Source of the DNA: Corylus avellana | Taxonomy: Eukaryota; Streptophyta; Magnoliopsida; Fagales; Betulaceae | Assembly (NCBI RefSeq): GCF_901000735.1 | Contig: NC_081547.1 | Span: 28,693,382 to 28,757,381, forward strand | Reading direction: 5' to 3' | DNA: 64,000 nt | Shown here: piece by piece, positions 1 through 12,009 of the stretch | Numbering within the stretch: position 1 is the stretch's first letter | Layout of the letters: every line of letters starts with the position of its first letter | Notes under the pieces: model-generated | Told to the model about the DNA's origin: nothing | Seen by the model: the letters and a program-made list of their open reading frames with translations, nothing else | Database searches by the model: none | Program-made: the position numbers and the translations under genes

Positions 1-473
1 CAGATAAGCCTTTAACAATCTGCCATTTGACTTAGATGACAGAGAAGCCTATGGAAATTCACCTTGCACCTTTCATTTTCATGCATGCATACAATTTCAC
101 TCCTGTTAGAGATATGCCTTTTAACAGAAATAAATATCAAGGGAGTGGATGGTGATGACTCCTAGTAGATTGAAGGTCAATAATCTTGTCTCGCTTTAGA
201 AAAAAAGGTGAAGTAATCTCAACCAAAAATCTCGATTCTTATTCTTTCAAGCATGACTACTTAGAACTATCATCTTACCTAGGACGATCTTACATCTACA
301 TTAAGCAAGCCTTAAAGAGTTTTGTCCATATAATACCGTTTAACTAAAAAATTCAAGAAAGTAAGAGACTTTCATCATCTCAGGAGGTTTTTTCAGCAAA
401 TGTGCATGTCATGTTAAGTCTGTGTGTCATCAAAAATTTTAAAAGGAATGAGGGACTTTAAGTGATTTCTTAC

Positions 474-1974
474 ATCCAACTTGTTCAGCTTCAACCATGC
501 GACGATCCAGAGGAATCTCCTGAAATTGTGCAGCAAGTTGCCGGTCACCAAGTGACAAATTGACAGAAACATAAGCTTTTATTGTACCCTTTCCGTTCTC
601 AAATCCGGTATCAACAGTCAAATGAACAGGGTTGGAAACTTCTCTAGAATAAAATTCATGGATCAGCGCACTACCTCCAGTAACTCCAAGACCGGTTGAA
701 TACCTGCATACATTCATAGAGGTAACATAGCAAACATTATAACTAACTTATGAAATCAAATAAACCCCTGTATACTCCAATAAGCTGCCGAGCAAGCCTC
801 AATTATTGACAAATGCCAAAATACCATGAATCTGAAGTTCAAAGTCATGAAACTGAGGAGCAACAGCTCAGTTGATAAAGAGAGGGTTTCCCGAGCTTGA
901 CTGTTGACACACTTTTTTTCTTTTTCTTTTTCTTTTTCACTCTAATAAGTAGTTGGGACATGGATTTCGTTTTCCCTTTTGATGGTTAGTTTGGATATTG
1001 GTCCCATACCGCGTAACTATCCTTATACCAAATCTTTCAACTATTTATTACATTGCATCTGTTTATCTAAATTCAATCAATACAGAGGTTAGGATCCAGA
1101 AACTGGATCATATAAATTTGAAAAAGTTCCTAATCTTCTGAAGTCTATAAGTTACAGCACACGTGTTTTGGTGCATGGACTGCTGATTCACTGGACAAGC
1201 ATAACAATTGAACACTACACTTGTAGGATTATCAGTACAGCAAGTAAAATCAGAACATTCTGCCTAGAGATATACCTATAACTAAATATTTAAAACATTA
1301 GAGAAGTAGCATGAGATTTACCATCCAACAATGACTTCCTTCGGATTCACTTTTAGGTGGGATAATAGCATATTGTGATGGTATTCAATATCCAAAGCAA
1401 CCTGCAATTCCAAAAAAAAACATAAACAAAAAGGATAAAAATTACTATCAGAAGCATAGGCAAACTGGATTTGGTCAATTTGATCACTAAAACCCAATGA
1501 ATTTTATCAAAAAATCTCATTTAGATTTCTAAAACATGATAAACATCATTCCATAAGCCTATCTCAGGCCCCAAATAATAAACTAAACATCGCAAAATTA
1601 TCAGCATATTTTCCATTTACGCTTTTTTATTTTCTCGGCAACCAAACAGAACATAAGTAAATATCAATAATTAGCATAAAATAACAATTAAAATACAGAA
1701 AAAATATTATAACTCGAAACTCGATGCAAATTCGAGAGGGAGTGAGGAGGACCTGGCCGGAGGACTCGCTGTGAGGCACAGCATAAGAGTTGAGGATCTC
1801 AATGACGCCATCGGGCGAGATCGAGCCGAGCAGTGTGCCGATGACGCGTTCGGCTTGGTCAGGGCGTCTCACGTAGTAGTCGCATATGTTGAAGATGACC
1901 AAAGGGTGAACCTTAGCGGACAGGGTCGCCGAGGACGGTCCGAACTGCAACACTGTCTGCTCGCTTGGCGCCAT
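474..1974 (-). CDS. EIF3F: Eukaryotic translation initiation factor 3 subunit f, 5' part (first three coding exons; gene runs off the left edge)
   Basis: Subunit f of the cytosolic eIF3 complex, which helps load mRNA and initiator tRNA on the 40S subunit. Coding exons read on the minus strand are 1974-1753 (74 codons from MAPSEQTVLQFGPSS), 1401-1322 and 703-474, with GT donors at 1752, 1321 and 473 and AG acceptors before 1401 and 703. They join in frame to about 177 residues. These contain the N-terminal half of the MPN domain: VHPLVIFNICDYYVRR, then SHLKVNPKEVIVGWYSTG split across exons 2 and 3, then LGDRQLAAQFQEIPLD. In this family the MPN fold usually lacks the full zinc-protease (JAMM) motif. 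I saw no further exon between 1 and 473, so that stretch is intron and the C-terminal half lies outside the window. The start is the first in-frame ATG and matches the family's usual N-terminus. Identification is firm. Confidence 0.95.
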
Positions 1975-1982
1975 TCTCTGCG

Positions 1983-2057
1983 CTAGGGTTGGTCTGTTTG
2001 GGTTCGGTTGGGCACAGAGAGTGTGTGCGAGAGGGCGTGATGCGAGAGCTAGGGTTT
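1983..2057 (-). promoter_or_regulatory. Telo-box motifs upstream of eIF3f
   Basis: Read on the minus strand, AACCCTAG lies at 1990-1983, a few bases upstream of the start codon, and AAACCCTAG at 2057-2049. Telo-box (AAACCCTA) motifs near the start site are typical of plant genes for the translation machinery; the P0 gene further right has them too. I could not place a TATA box. Confidence 0.55.
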
Positions 2058-2376
2058 TTGGGGAAGAGCCGGAGGCTAGAGTGGAAAGATTCCTTGTTGT
2101 TTTTGTTTGGTTATATGATTGGGCCGCTAGCCATCCTCCTTTGGGCCTCAGCCTGTTCTAATTCTAAAAGGATGAGTTTTGGGATGACTACTACTTTATT
2201 TACCCAAAAAACTTTACATAATTCTAATACGGAATTATAAATAATGTCATGTTTATAATTGGTCTGCAATTCTTTTATAGTTTGCTAATATGTGTTAGGA
2301 TGTGATTAGAATTGTAAACCAAGAAGTTTGTAAAAAAAATTCAATATAAGTCTAATATTACTATAAAAAAAAATTT

Positions 2377-2559
2377 GAGAAATGCTATAGTGCAATAAAA
2401 AAATTATTTTTTGCCCATAAAAGTCTTAGGTGGCAAAGAAGTCACAGGCTCTATTCATAGTTGTTGTGATTCCACCCATTGATAGAACCCGTAGCCTCTT
2501 GCCACCTAGAACTATTATGGACAAAAAATGATCTTTTTATTACATTATAAACATATCTC
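2377..2559. mobile_element. Foldback MITE, 183 bp, with 9-bp target duplication
   Basis: The two halves are inverted repeats of each other. The left end begins GAGAAATGCTATAGTGCAAT; the reverse complement of the right end begins GAGATATGTTTATAATGTAA, and the match runs through TAGGTGGCAA about 60 bases in. The element is flanked by direct repeats of AAAAAATTT at 2368-2376 and 2560-2568. A 9-bp duplication suits a Mutator-type (or, with slippage, hAT-type 8-bp) element. It has no coding capacity. Confidence 0.75.
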
Positions 2560-2568
2560 AAAAAATTT

Positions 2569-3285
2569 AGGTAATTTATACCATTTTTTACGGGTGAAGC
2601 TAAACACAACGCTGGCGTGCCAGGCCGGCAATTTTTTTTTTTAATATTAACATATTTTTTTAAAAAAAATAGCTTGGCGTGCTTACCATGTCGGCGTGAT
2701 GTGAATCACGGCCCAATTTTTACATATAACACAATGATCCACTAATTAAACTCTTGTTTTATGTTTCCACTACCAAAAGCACAAAATGTCCTTAAAGATG
2801 GAATAATATAGAATTTTATTATTTTAAGTTTTTCCATTTGTTTTTTTCTTTTCAAAATAAAAACATTAATTATCTATCCAAAATATTTAAATTTATTTTT
2901 ATATTTATATCACATCAAACACTCAAATACACCTTTTTAAATAAAAACGAAAAACACAAGCATTTGAAAAAATGTTACCAAATAGAGCCATACTAGCTTC
3001 ATTGATTAAACTGGACAGTCTCCCTCTTTGTGAATGGTTTATAATGTGACACATCACCCAATTTCTTACCCACACGCAACATATTCATTCTAAGGCCATA
3101 TTTTCAATTTATTTAGCCTACAATAGTACAATATATTAATGTCAGAGATCTGATGTGACCTGTGTAGGGATCTTGAGCCAAACATCACAAGATTTTAACT
3201 CAACTTTAGCATTGAATATTATTGAGGTCTATTAAATTATCATTCATACAAATGAGCCAACAACAAAAAAAAAAATAGAAGAATT
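2569..3285. other. Intergenic, AT-rich, no gene seen
   Basis: This stretch lies between the MITE and the first SINE copy. It holds homopolymer runs of A or T and short open frames only. A small GC-richer inverted motif near 2610-2705 (GGCGTGCCAGGCCGGC and TTGGCGTGCTTACCATGTCGG) may be the remnant of another mobile element. Confidence 0.5.
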
Positions 3286-3300
3286 AATTTCTTATCAATT

Positions 3301-3404
3301 TTTTTTTTTTTACATGTCCGCACAAGAGAGGGAGGGTGAATTCGAACTAATGGCCTCCGCTTCATTAGGCGTGGTCCTAACCAATTGAGCTATCTCTTGG
3401 GAAC
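3301..3404 (-). mobile_element. tRNA-derived SINE, copy 1
   Basis: On the minus strand the element has a Pol III A box (TAGCTCAATTGG), a B-box-like segment (TAGTTCGAATTC), the tail CTTGTGCGGACATG and then a run of A. It is flanked by a 15-bp direct repeat with one mismatch (AATTTCTTATCAATT at 3286-3300, AATTTATTATCAATT at 3405-3419). This is the mark of LINE-assisted retrotransposition. Three more copies occur at 15927, 36843 and 62441. Confidence 0.85.
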
Positions 3405-3419
3405 AATTTATTATCAATT

Positions 3420-5162
3420 GCTTTGATAATAGAGCTCCCATTAATTTATTTTTGACGTACGAACTGGCTGATGACGTGCATGTGCCATGTGATACTGCAA
3501 CGATAGAAGAAATCCAAGATGCAGTGCACAGCGAATATCTTTCATGGCCGAGCATATGAAGAGCTTTTCAATGGATGTTGGAGACAAGAAGGAGAACGAT
3601 AACTGAAGAGCTTTTCTTGTTGTTATTTAAGCAACTGACATGTTAGGTCTTACTGCCTTATAGCCCGATTGAGGCTTGTGGTTTGGGCCAGTAACCATGA
3701 CTCAGTCTCATCTTAAGTTGAACGGATAGATATTCTGTATATTAAATATCAACTAGTGATAAATGATGCATTTATCCACTTAATTATTAGTTTAAACCTT
3801 CTATTAACTTAAGGAATGATCGAATTATACCAAGATTAAAGGATATAGATGAAGACAAGTTCTAATTTATGACTTATATTTTTTAGATTATTGAGATCAT
3901 GGCTATATGATGAGAGCTTCTTGTCTTTATCGGAATAATGCATATTGTATTGAGAAAGAGGCTGTGGTCAGACGCGTGGGTATGAGAAACTCAATTAGTA
4001 CAATAACATATTGAACTACTAGTTAAATCAAATCAAAATTAATTGGAAAATATAATTTTAATCACTTAAAAAAGGAGATAGTCGTCGACCCACAAACACA
4101 TTAGTCTAATAACATATTAAGTTACGAGTTAATACAAACCAAAGTTAATGAAAAATATGAATTTAATCATTTAACCTAAAATAAGGCTAAGAAACTTGTT
4201 GTGGCATTTAAAATTGTTATGGCTTAATATAATTTATATATTCCTTAAAGAAAATTTAATCTAATTCATTAATTTATACGCGTGATATTTGATACAAAGA
4301 TATAGATAAGCACAATGGCAATGACTGGGGTGGGGGGGGACAAAAACAAAATCGGATATCTATCTCAATACAACAAGTGGTAGTAGGTAATTGTCCGTCA
4401 CCAACTATAGCATAAGTTAATGGAATATGGCCCAAAGAAAAGTACAATATATATATAAAACTCACTGCATGTAATTTATTTAAAAGAGTAATATTATACT
4501 AATAATTATTTATTTGTTGACATGTATTATTATGTGATCGAGTCACTACCAATTACTAAAAAAAATTAGCATCTCTCTAATCACTTGTTAACATATGTCA
4601 ACCAGTTATAAAAGAATTATAGCACTCAGTTCCCAAACAAAAAGGTACAGTAAATATAGTATGAACAAGTGGAGCACTTGCCCAAACAAAAAGGAACAAA
4701 CTTTACAATAAGAAAGCCCCAAGGGCCAAACCACCCCTAGTGCCCCAAAATTTAAAAAAATTTCCTAAAGTTTGAAATGTTTCTCCAAAAAAAAAAAAGT
4801 TTACCCTCCACTTTTTTAATTGCACCAAGCCCCTCAATACTAAATAGAGAAAAGCACTAATTCGATTTATATAGTTCGATCAGAACAGAAGCATTGTTAT
4901 TGGATAGACAATACAAGCTGACAGAAGCATACAAAGCCTACCCACTAGAAATGGGGCCCATCAACAAACCTCCGTTTGAACAAAAAGGCAGTAGGGAAGA
5001 AGGCCATTGAGAGAAATCAAGCTGTAATACACATCTTACGTACACATACACAAAGAAAAAGGAAAGAAAAAACAAAGAGACTGGACAAGCTCGGCTTGGT
5101 TTTGATTTTCATCTTGTGATCTTGAGCCAGCAACATCACGGGCTGTTTGATCAGATCAACCA
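3420..5162. other. Intergenic between first SINE copy and PIP1; contains a probable foldback element
   Basis: No gene is supported here. About 4485-4632 is an imperfect palindrome: TTGTTGACATGTATTATTAT on the left faces CATATGTCAACCAG on the right. This suggests another MITE, but no clear target duplication is visible. The last part (from about 5000) should be the 3' UTR of the aquaporin gene, which reads leftward. Confidence 0.45.
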
Positions 5163-6435
5163 TCACTTCGATTTGAAGGGCATGGCCCTGATCACAACCG
5201 TGTGGTACAGAGCTGCAAGTGCTGCCCCAATGAATGGTCCCACCCAGAAAATCCACTGCACCCACAGTAAATGAAAACAAAAAAGTTGTAAGAAGTAGGA
5301 ACATATATAGATTAGGTGATGCCGTGATGGGTTGTTAAAATCATGAGATTAGAGAAATCAGATGGTTTACATGGTCATCCCAGGCGCGGTCCCTGTTGTA
5401 GATGATTGCCGCACCAAGACTCCGAGCTGGGTTAATTCCAGTTCCGGTTATGGGGATGGTAGCCAAGTGCACCAAGAAAACCGCGAACCCAATTGGTAGA
5501 GGTGCCAAGATCTGATTAGATACAGTAGCACACCATCATCAACAAAAAAAATTATCAACCAATCAATACGTATTTAGAGAGGAAGAGGGAGAGTGAGATT
5601 GCTTACGGGCACGTGGGAATCCCTGGCGCTACGCTTGGCGTCAGTGGCCGAGAACACTGTGTAGACAAGAACAAAGGTACCGACGATCTCAGCGCCAAGG
5701 CCATCGCCCTTGGTGTAACCAGGGTTCACAAAGTTGGCGCCACCGCCCACGCTTTGGTACGTGGTCTTCTCGAACCCCTTCACAACACCAGCACCGCAAA
5801 TCGCACCCAGGCACTGCATCACGATGTAGAACAGCGCCCTCGTCAACGAAAGCTTCCTCGCCAGAAACAGCCCAAACGTCACCGCCGGGTTTATGTGACC
5901 CCCTGTCGTCAAAGAAATCATTATCATCAATCCACCACTAGTCATGTGAGCCCGTCTAGCTCAGTTGGTAGAGCGCAAGGCTCTTAACCTTGTGGTCGTG
6001 GGTTCGAGCCCCACGGTGGGCGTATTTTATTGCTAGTTTTTATTATTATTATTATTATTTTGAAGCCGAAATTACATGCAGTTTTTGTCGTGTCAAACCT
6101 GAGATGCCAGCGGTACAGTAGACGAGGGCGAAGATCATGCCGCCGAAGGCCCAAGCGATCCCTTGAATCCCGACCGTTGTGCACTTGGTCTTTGACTGAG
6201 CGACGCCCATCACCGTCAAAACCGTGATGTACAGAAACAGGAAGGTGGCCACGAATTCGGCGATCCCAGCCCTGTAAAAGGACCAAGAGGTGAGCTCAGA
6301 CGGCTCGAAAAGCGGCGCTGGCGGCGGCTCCTTGTAGTCCTTGCCATCGTCTTGGATCTGAGCCGCCGTCCCAATCGGCTGCCTCTCCGGGAACTTGTTG
6401 GCTCCCAATCTAACATCCTCTTCCTTACCCTCCAT
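5163..6435 (-). CDS. PIP1: PIP1-type plasma membrane aquaporin, 288 aa, four exons
   Basis: Plasma membrane intrinsic protein of subgroup 1: a six-helix channel for water and other small neutral solutes, often trafficked as a heterotetramer with PIP2. Exons (minus strand) are 6435-6099, 5902-5607, 5511-5371 and 5255-5163; all junctions are GT-AG and total 289 codons with the stop. Both pore motifs are intact: [11 protein letters not shown] near residue 113 and GTGINPARS in exon 3. The His in [11 protein letters not shown] and the Arg after the second NPA fit the usual PIP selectivity filter. The long N-terminus ([16 protein letters not shown]) and short C-terminus (RAMPFKSK) mark PIP1 rather than PIP2. 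The start chosen is [11 protein letters not shown]; an in-frame ATG further upstream gives a non-conserved, low-complexity leader. Intron 1 holds an antisense tRNA gene. Paralogue number cannot be assigned. Confidence 0.96.
5950..6022 (+). tRNA. tRNA-Lys(CUU): tRNA-Lys (anticodon CUU), nested antisense in PIP1 intron 1
   Basis: This is a complete 73-nt cloverleaf. The acceptor stem GCCCGTC pairs with GGTGGGC (5950-5956 with 6015-6021, two G-U pairs), and the discriminator base is G6022. The D arm is TAGCTCAGTTGGTAGAGC, which is also the A box. The anticodon loop is CTCTTAA with CTT in the anticodon position, and the T arm GTGGGTTCGAGCCCCAC contains the B box GGTTCGAGCCC. There is no intron and no encoded CCA, as expected for a nuclear eukaryotic gene. 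It reads AAG codons. It is transcribed against the surrounding aquaporin gene. Confidence 0.97.
6025..6041 (+). terminator. Pol III T-run terminators after tRNA-Lys
   Basis: TTTT at 6025-6028 and TTTTT at 6037-6041, starting three bases after the tRNA 3' end, are the usual RNA polymerase III stop signals. Confidence 0.7.
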
Positions 6436-6544
6436 TTTAGCTCTAATCACAAAGCTCTCTTTCTCTTTCTCTCTCTCTCTCAAGGTTATTAGTCAGGGAC
6501 CGTTCAATCTCTCCGATGAGACTGGTGTGAGTGGAAGTAGTGGG

Positions 6545-6552
6545 ATTATATA
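6545..6552 (-). promoter_or_regulatory. TATA box of PIP1
   Basis: TATATAAT on the minus strand lies about 110 bases upstream of the PIP1 ATG. It predicts a start site near 6515-6520 and a 5' UTR of about 80 nt that includes a CT/GA-rich stretch just before the ATG. Confidence 0.6.
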
Positions 6553-6613
6553 AGGCATCATGGGCTCAGTTGTTGAGGAAAGGAGGAGAGGTGGTGGGAC
6601 CTGTTGGTATTTC

Positions 6614-7105
6614 TAATTGAATTTATTTTTCTTATCCCTTGGCCGACCAATCATTTTCTGAGTTTTCATGTTAAATGACTCCAATGCCCCGCCCGTATGT
6701 TTGTTGAAAGTGACATTAGATTATCCTATTTGGCACAACCTCGTCCATACATCTGTGAGTTTAATTCTATGAATGAGTCCACCGTCCATGTGCTTAAACA
6801 ACGAGAAAAATGTTGGGTTTTTGGTTTTCCATCTTTTGTTTAGTCAAAGTCAGTCTCACAGACTGGGGGTCGGTCCGTCGGTTCCTTGGCTACGTCAAAT
6901 AATTTCGGCTCGTGTTGTGTACTGCATACGTGGCTAACAAAGATTGCTCGATACATTGACCACTAAATTACTTAGCGCTCACCCCGTGGCAAATTGGCAA
7001 TATTTCATTTTGGCTCCTCTTTCATAAATCACCATTTTGTTTTGTTTTGATTAACTGTGGTATATATATACCATGATACGAGATTTATTTATTTATTTTT
7101 TAAAA

Positions 7106-7139
<34 letters not shown>

Positions 7140-9511
7140 CAAATATTATCAGTCCCACAATCATTGTAGAAAGCATAGGTTATCATGCATGCTTCTTTTT
7201 TCACATGGCCAGGAATAATTAGTTCATCATTTTCTGTTAAATAAATTTTGCCCTTCTAATTGTGTTTTTATATACGAGCAGAGGAGCTAATGATTAGATG
7301 TTCATACGGCAAAGAACCGCACTACCAGACATGCATGGTGGCAGTTTAATTTGTTTAGATGATAATCATGGGTTCCTGGAATTTGATTATACTAATCTCG
7401 TCAATTAATATATTCTGGTCGAATTCTTTAATTGTAGGTGACATGCATGGATAACAAAAAATAATGGCCATGTCGCATATGCCATCGTCTCCGAATCTTT
7501 TTGGGATTTTTCTTCATCATCTCGTTCTGGAAAATTAGAGGTTCAAAGACCCAGATGCACTTCTTCCATTTAGGACAACTACTATAGAGCCAGGTTATCA
7601 CTTGGACCACATGAGCACTTCGATGGCCAGATTCTTTGGGGGACTACCAAAGTGGTCATGTGTTGCATGTATCGCAGGTTTTGGACCCCGTCTTTTTGTG
7701 CATATACTCAACAAAACTATTTTGCTAGGGATAGCGATGGAACTAGAATTTTAGGCTTGGGGATTAAAACCAAAAAGAAAAATCTTTGAGGGGAGGGGGA
7801 TAAAAAGTTAATTTAAGAAGAATTTGTATAGGTTTTTTATTTATTTTTAAAAAAGTATGGGATAGTAACTCTTTAAGCTTCCTCCCCCTAGCTTTGGCTA
7901 TAGAGATAGGGTATCATTTATTCTCTGGAGTCTGGAGGGGAAGAGATATCTAAGTTTGACTTGCCTCAGGTGAAAAAATCATTATAAATCTTTCAATGCA
8001 AAAATAAACGATGAAAATGAAGTTCTCTCCCCATTTTGCAATCTAAACCGTTTATTTTATACATAAAATTTTTTACAATTTTTTCGCTGCAAGCAAGCCA
8101 AACGGAAAATACGGTAAATACGTATAAGCTAAAGGAGCTAATTAATCACTCATATAGAGGACTTATTTAGTGCCTAGTGGAGTAGCTTAACCTAATTAAG
8201 CTTAATTGCTGTTACAAGTTGTAAATTCAACTTCTATTAGATTATCCAAAAGCTATTACTTAAAATTACATTATTCAATTGACTGGCAAATTTAATATAA
8301 TTTGGTCACATTCTAAGGTTTGTTGGGTTTAATGTCAGAACCTAATTGCGTAGGTGAATAAAACAATAACACAACGGACAAGTATTCCCAACTAAACATT
8401 GTTGAAATTCTCAATCATGATAAAATGGTGACGAAATAGTTTTATTTTAATATATGTATATATTTTTTTTATGAGCTACCGCCCGTTGAATTTGGGCCAT
8501 AGCTTTTGCTGATATGGCTGTATATATCACCATCCCTAAACAAGTTGCCTGACAACAGCACCACCCCCCCTAAAAAAAAGAGAAAAAAAACAGTGTTATT
8601 TGATGGCTGTATTTGGGCATTCTTATGTTTGCTTTAATTTGTTCATATATTAATCATCTTCATGACAGAGATAGCAAGACAAAACTGGCTACCCTATGAG
8701 TGCACCTAATATATCCTATGCCATACGTACAGCCATAGGTAGTTTTTAGTGCTAATTTTGGATGGATTACCAGCTTTTTTTTTTGAATTATGTTAAAGAA
8801 AATTCTTTAAATTTTATTTATTAAATTAATACTTATCCTTAGCCAATATGATTAATCTCCCATGCATGATGTCAGTTTAATAGGAAATTTCTAAGATGGA
8901 ATAGTAAGGCTGAATTAAATGGCATCAAGATGTGACTGTGCATGCACATCACTATCCCTTACAAAGATGGCTGACAAGCATTAAAAATAAATAAAAAATA
9001 AAGAGAGAAAAGCGGAGAATTATTTGATGGCAACAATTCATTGCAGTTTGGCATTTTTATGTTTGCATCCCAAGGAAAATGGATAACTTCACTTTGTCTA
9101 TAAATTAATAATCTTCACGACAGAGATACATTGCAAGACAAAATTGGTTCTCTTCTCCATCCCCTCCTCCAGATTGGAAAAACTATTTTTACATTTTTAT
9201 TTATTTTTAAAATTTAAAATTTTAAAAATAATCTATTACAATTTAATGATAAGGAAGATTTTGGAAAGTACTCGTCACTACCAAACCTTGGGTTAGAAGC
9301 AAGCCGAAACGAAAAGAATCATCTCGATCGAAATGGCAGACAATATAATTGAAGCACAGCGTGAAATTCCAACCACACATCACAACATGACAGCGATAGC
9401 ACCTATTGGATCGTTTCCTCGTAGAAGGTCGGTTGCACTGTCACCAGCTATTGCAAGCTATATAGTTGGAATTCTAGGGTTTTGTAAAATTCAGGCCGTC
9501 TAAATAGAAGG
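6614..9511. repeat. 2.9-kb direct duplication, copy A (ends at a gap)
   Basis: This non-coding block, starting in the upstream region of PIP1, recurs almost base for base at 12110-15003. The only differences I found are in two homopolymers: seven versus four C after CACCA (near 8570 and 14060), and eight versus seven T (near 8463 and 13963). Even the (AT)14 microsatellite at 7109-7136 has the same length in the second copy. Copy A runs straight into a 100-N gap. No gene is visible inside; a 60-codon frame at 7428-7610 is duplicated only because the DNA is. Confidence 0.95.
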
Positions 9512-9611
9512 NNNNNNNNNNNNNNNNNNNNNNNNNNNNNNNNNNNNNNNNNNNNNNNNNNNNNNNNNNNNNNNNNNNNNNNNNNNNNNNNNNNNNNNNN
9601 NNNNNNNNNNN
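9512..9611. other. Assembly gap (100 N)
   Basis: Exactly 100 N, the convention for a scaffold join of unknown length. Confidence 1.
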
Positions 9612-12009
9612 CTCTCTCTCTCTCTCACTCTCTCTCTTCTGCCCATTGTATGGTTTTCATCTGCATCTGCAAGCTGATTTTGTCTTTGGAAGCAACTAAT
9701 GAACATGAAAAATATTATTGAAGCTCTTTGTCTTGGATGCAAAAGAAAGTTTGGTTTTGATTGTTAACATTCTCGAATTTGTTTGTGTTTTCTTTTAGTT
9801 GTAGCTAGTTGTGAATGTCAAGCTACACATGTGTTTGATGAAATGTTTGTGAGAAAATTTATTGCCTTTAGAAAGAGCTTTATTTATACCAAAAAAAAAA
9901 AAAAAAATTCCTTTCATTTGTGTTACTGCTGCTATTCACAACTAGCTGCAGATAAATTTCCTTATCAGAAGAAAATTTTCCTTTCATTTTATTTCCTTTC
10001 ATTTGAATTAACTTGAAGCTAATGTTCTGTTTCTTATTTTCAGATGTAAGATTTTGGGCGGGATCAAGGAGAAGCAGAGCTACAAGCTCTTTAGAGGGAT
10101 TTTCAAGAAATTCAAAAGAGCCCGGGTGTAAAGGATGATAAACGATGGGATTTGATTTGATTTTCAAGAACTACACGTTGTCATGTATTAGCCATTTTTC
10201 TGATTTGATTTGAGTTTTAATTAGAGAATGTGTTGTTTGAAGTTGCAAATTATTTTGTATGTGGACCACTGTGCTTGTGAAATTGGTTAAGAAAGGTTGT
10301 GTAGATGAGTCAAATTTTTTTTGATGAATGTGATTCGAGTATTGATTCGGTTGTCACTGTCCAACAACCTCGATATTTGATTGATGCCTTGTATGTATTA
10401 TTGGTTAAAGCTTCTATAAATTTTGGGTCCGTTGAAACTGAAGATGAAATAGAAGCACCATGAACTCTTGTACGTTGCAAGTTATGTCCAAATCATGAAA
10501 TGCCTTTACCCTCGTGGATAAGATTAAAGAAGCAACCAAAATCATTTGTTCATTTTAACAAACTCTATAATTTCAAGTATTACATAAAATCAACTTCAAG
10601 AAATATAAATAATTTGTTTTTTTTCATCATCCTCAAAGAGGTACAAACAATCAAAAAGGTTACAATCCGAGAGTTTCTCAATGCAACTTCAAGCGTTTCT
10701 CATTTTTATTCATCTTATCATCATTGATAATAACTCTCTTTGCAGCAACAAACCATGTCTCTGCAAAATAAGCAAAACACTAAGAACTATGAGTAGGAAA
10801 AACAGAAGCAGTATCCAAAAATGAAAAGAGAAACCCAGGTTAAAAAAATTACCAAAACAAAAACTAGAAATCTCATTTTCATTCTTCTTGTTGGTGCGTG
10901 GTAAAACCAAAAAATCCAAAACTAGACAAAAACAGAGAAACCCACGAAGACCAAATATCCAAGAATTGTTTTCAAGAAATATACCCATCCAACCAACCAC
11001 CGAAAATCAAAGGGATTAAAATCTTCAAAACTATTGAGTGAAGCAAAACCGAAGCAGGGAGCAAAAGAAATCCCCCCACCTAGCCCATTCGGCCATGGCA
11101 GAAAGAAGACCCATGACCAATCGGCTCTCAACCGAAAAGCAAAGGAAAAATCGTACTAGAACTAACTAAAATTCCATTTCTTGTGTTTTTTTTTCTTCTC
11201 AAAATGAAAGATTTATCTAGCTACAACTAAAAGAAAACACAAACAAATTCGAGAATGTTAACAATCAAAACCAGCCATACACACAAAGGAATCAAAACTT
11301 TCTTTTGCGTCCAAGACAAAAGAGCTTCAATAATATTTTTCATGTTCATTAGTTGCTTCCAAAGACAAAATCAGCTTGCAGATGCAGATGAAAACCATAC
11401 AATGGGCAGAAGAGATAGAGTAAGAGAGAGAGAGAGCTTGGATAGATGGAGATCGACGAAATCGGAACCCATTCGTGCAGATAATTATACAGAATCGAAG
11501 GACACAGAAAAATCGATGATGATTCGGCAAAATCGAAACCCATTCTTTCAGGGAGTTGTATAGAATCGAAGAACATGAAAAAATAACCCAAAACTCACAA
11601 ACAACCCAAAACCCACGAACTGACTTGTTTTTTTTGTTTTTCTCAAAATGAAAGAAGCTCTAACCAACAAAACAATGAAATCATCTATACATACCTTCTC
11701 CAACTCACCGGGCGTCGCCGGTGGCGGCTGGGTGGCGTCTTCGGATTTTGAGTTGGTGCCATGGGTGGCAGTCTGTTGGGTGGCGGCAGTGCTTGGTGAT
11801 GGGAGAAGGCGGGAGGGAGAAGTGTGGGAGAGGAGGACAGGGAAAGGTTTTGGGGGGAAAAAATAAAAATTTCGAAACCCTATCACACTTTTACTTTTCA
11901 GAGCGTGATTTTATTTTTTTAATTTTTATAAAAAATGCTGATAACCATGGTTCACTTAACCAGGACAGCTCAGCACCATGCGGATGGTTTGCTGATAAAA
12001 TGCTTCTCC
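9612..12009. mobile_element. Gap-bounded contig with long inverted repeat; probable DNA transposon fragment
   Basis: The left arm, 9612-9808, matches the reverse complement of 11217-11436. Both contain TTCTGCCCATTGTATGG, a shared stretch through CAGCTTGC and GAAGCAACTAATGAACATG, and GTTAACATTCTCGAATTTG. The left arm lacks about 24 bases present in the right one. Outside the right arm is a roughly 68-bp tandem repeat (AATCGGAACCCATTC near 11460, AATCGAAACCCATTC near 11528). Then comes a GC-rich segment at 11700-11870. Inside, a splice-like TTTCAG near 10041 is followed by a short frame ending FKKFKRARV and a stop at about 10129; I do not recognise it. Long inverted arms with tandem subrepeats suggest a non-autonomous Mutator- or CACTA-like element, but its true ends are not visible. 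Confidence 0.5.

Noticed and set aside
848..925. A-box-like CAGCTCAGTTGATAAAG in eIF3f intron 2 as another SINE
   Set aside because: It has a T/C-rich tail but no recognisable B box, and its sequence differs from the four-copy family; too weak to call.
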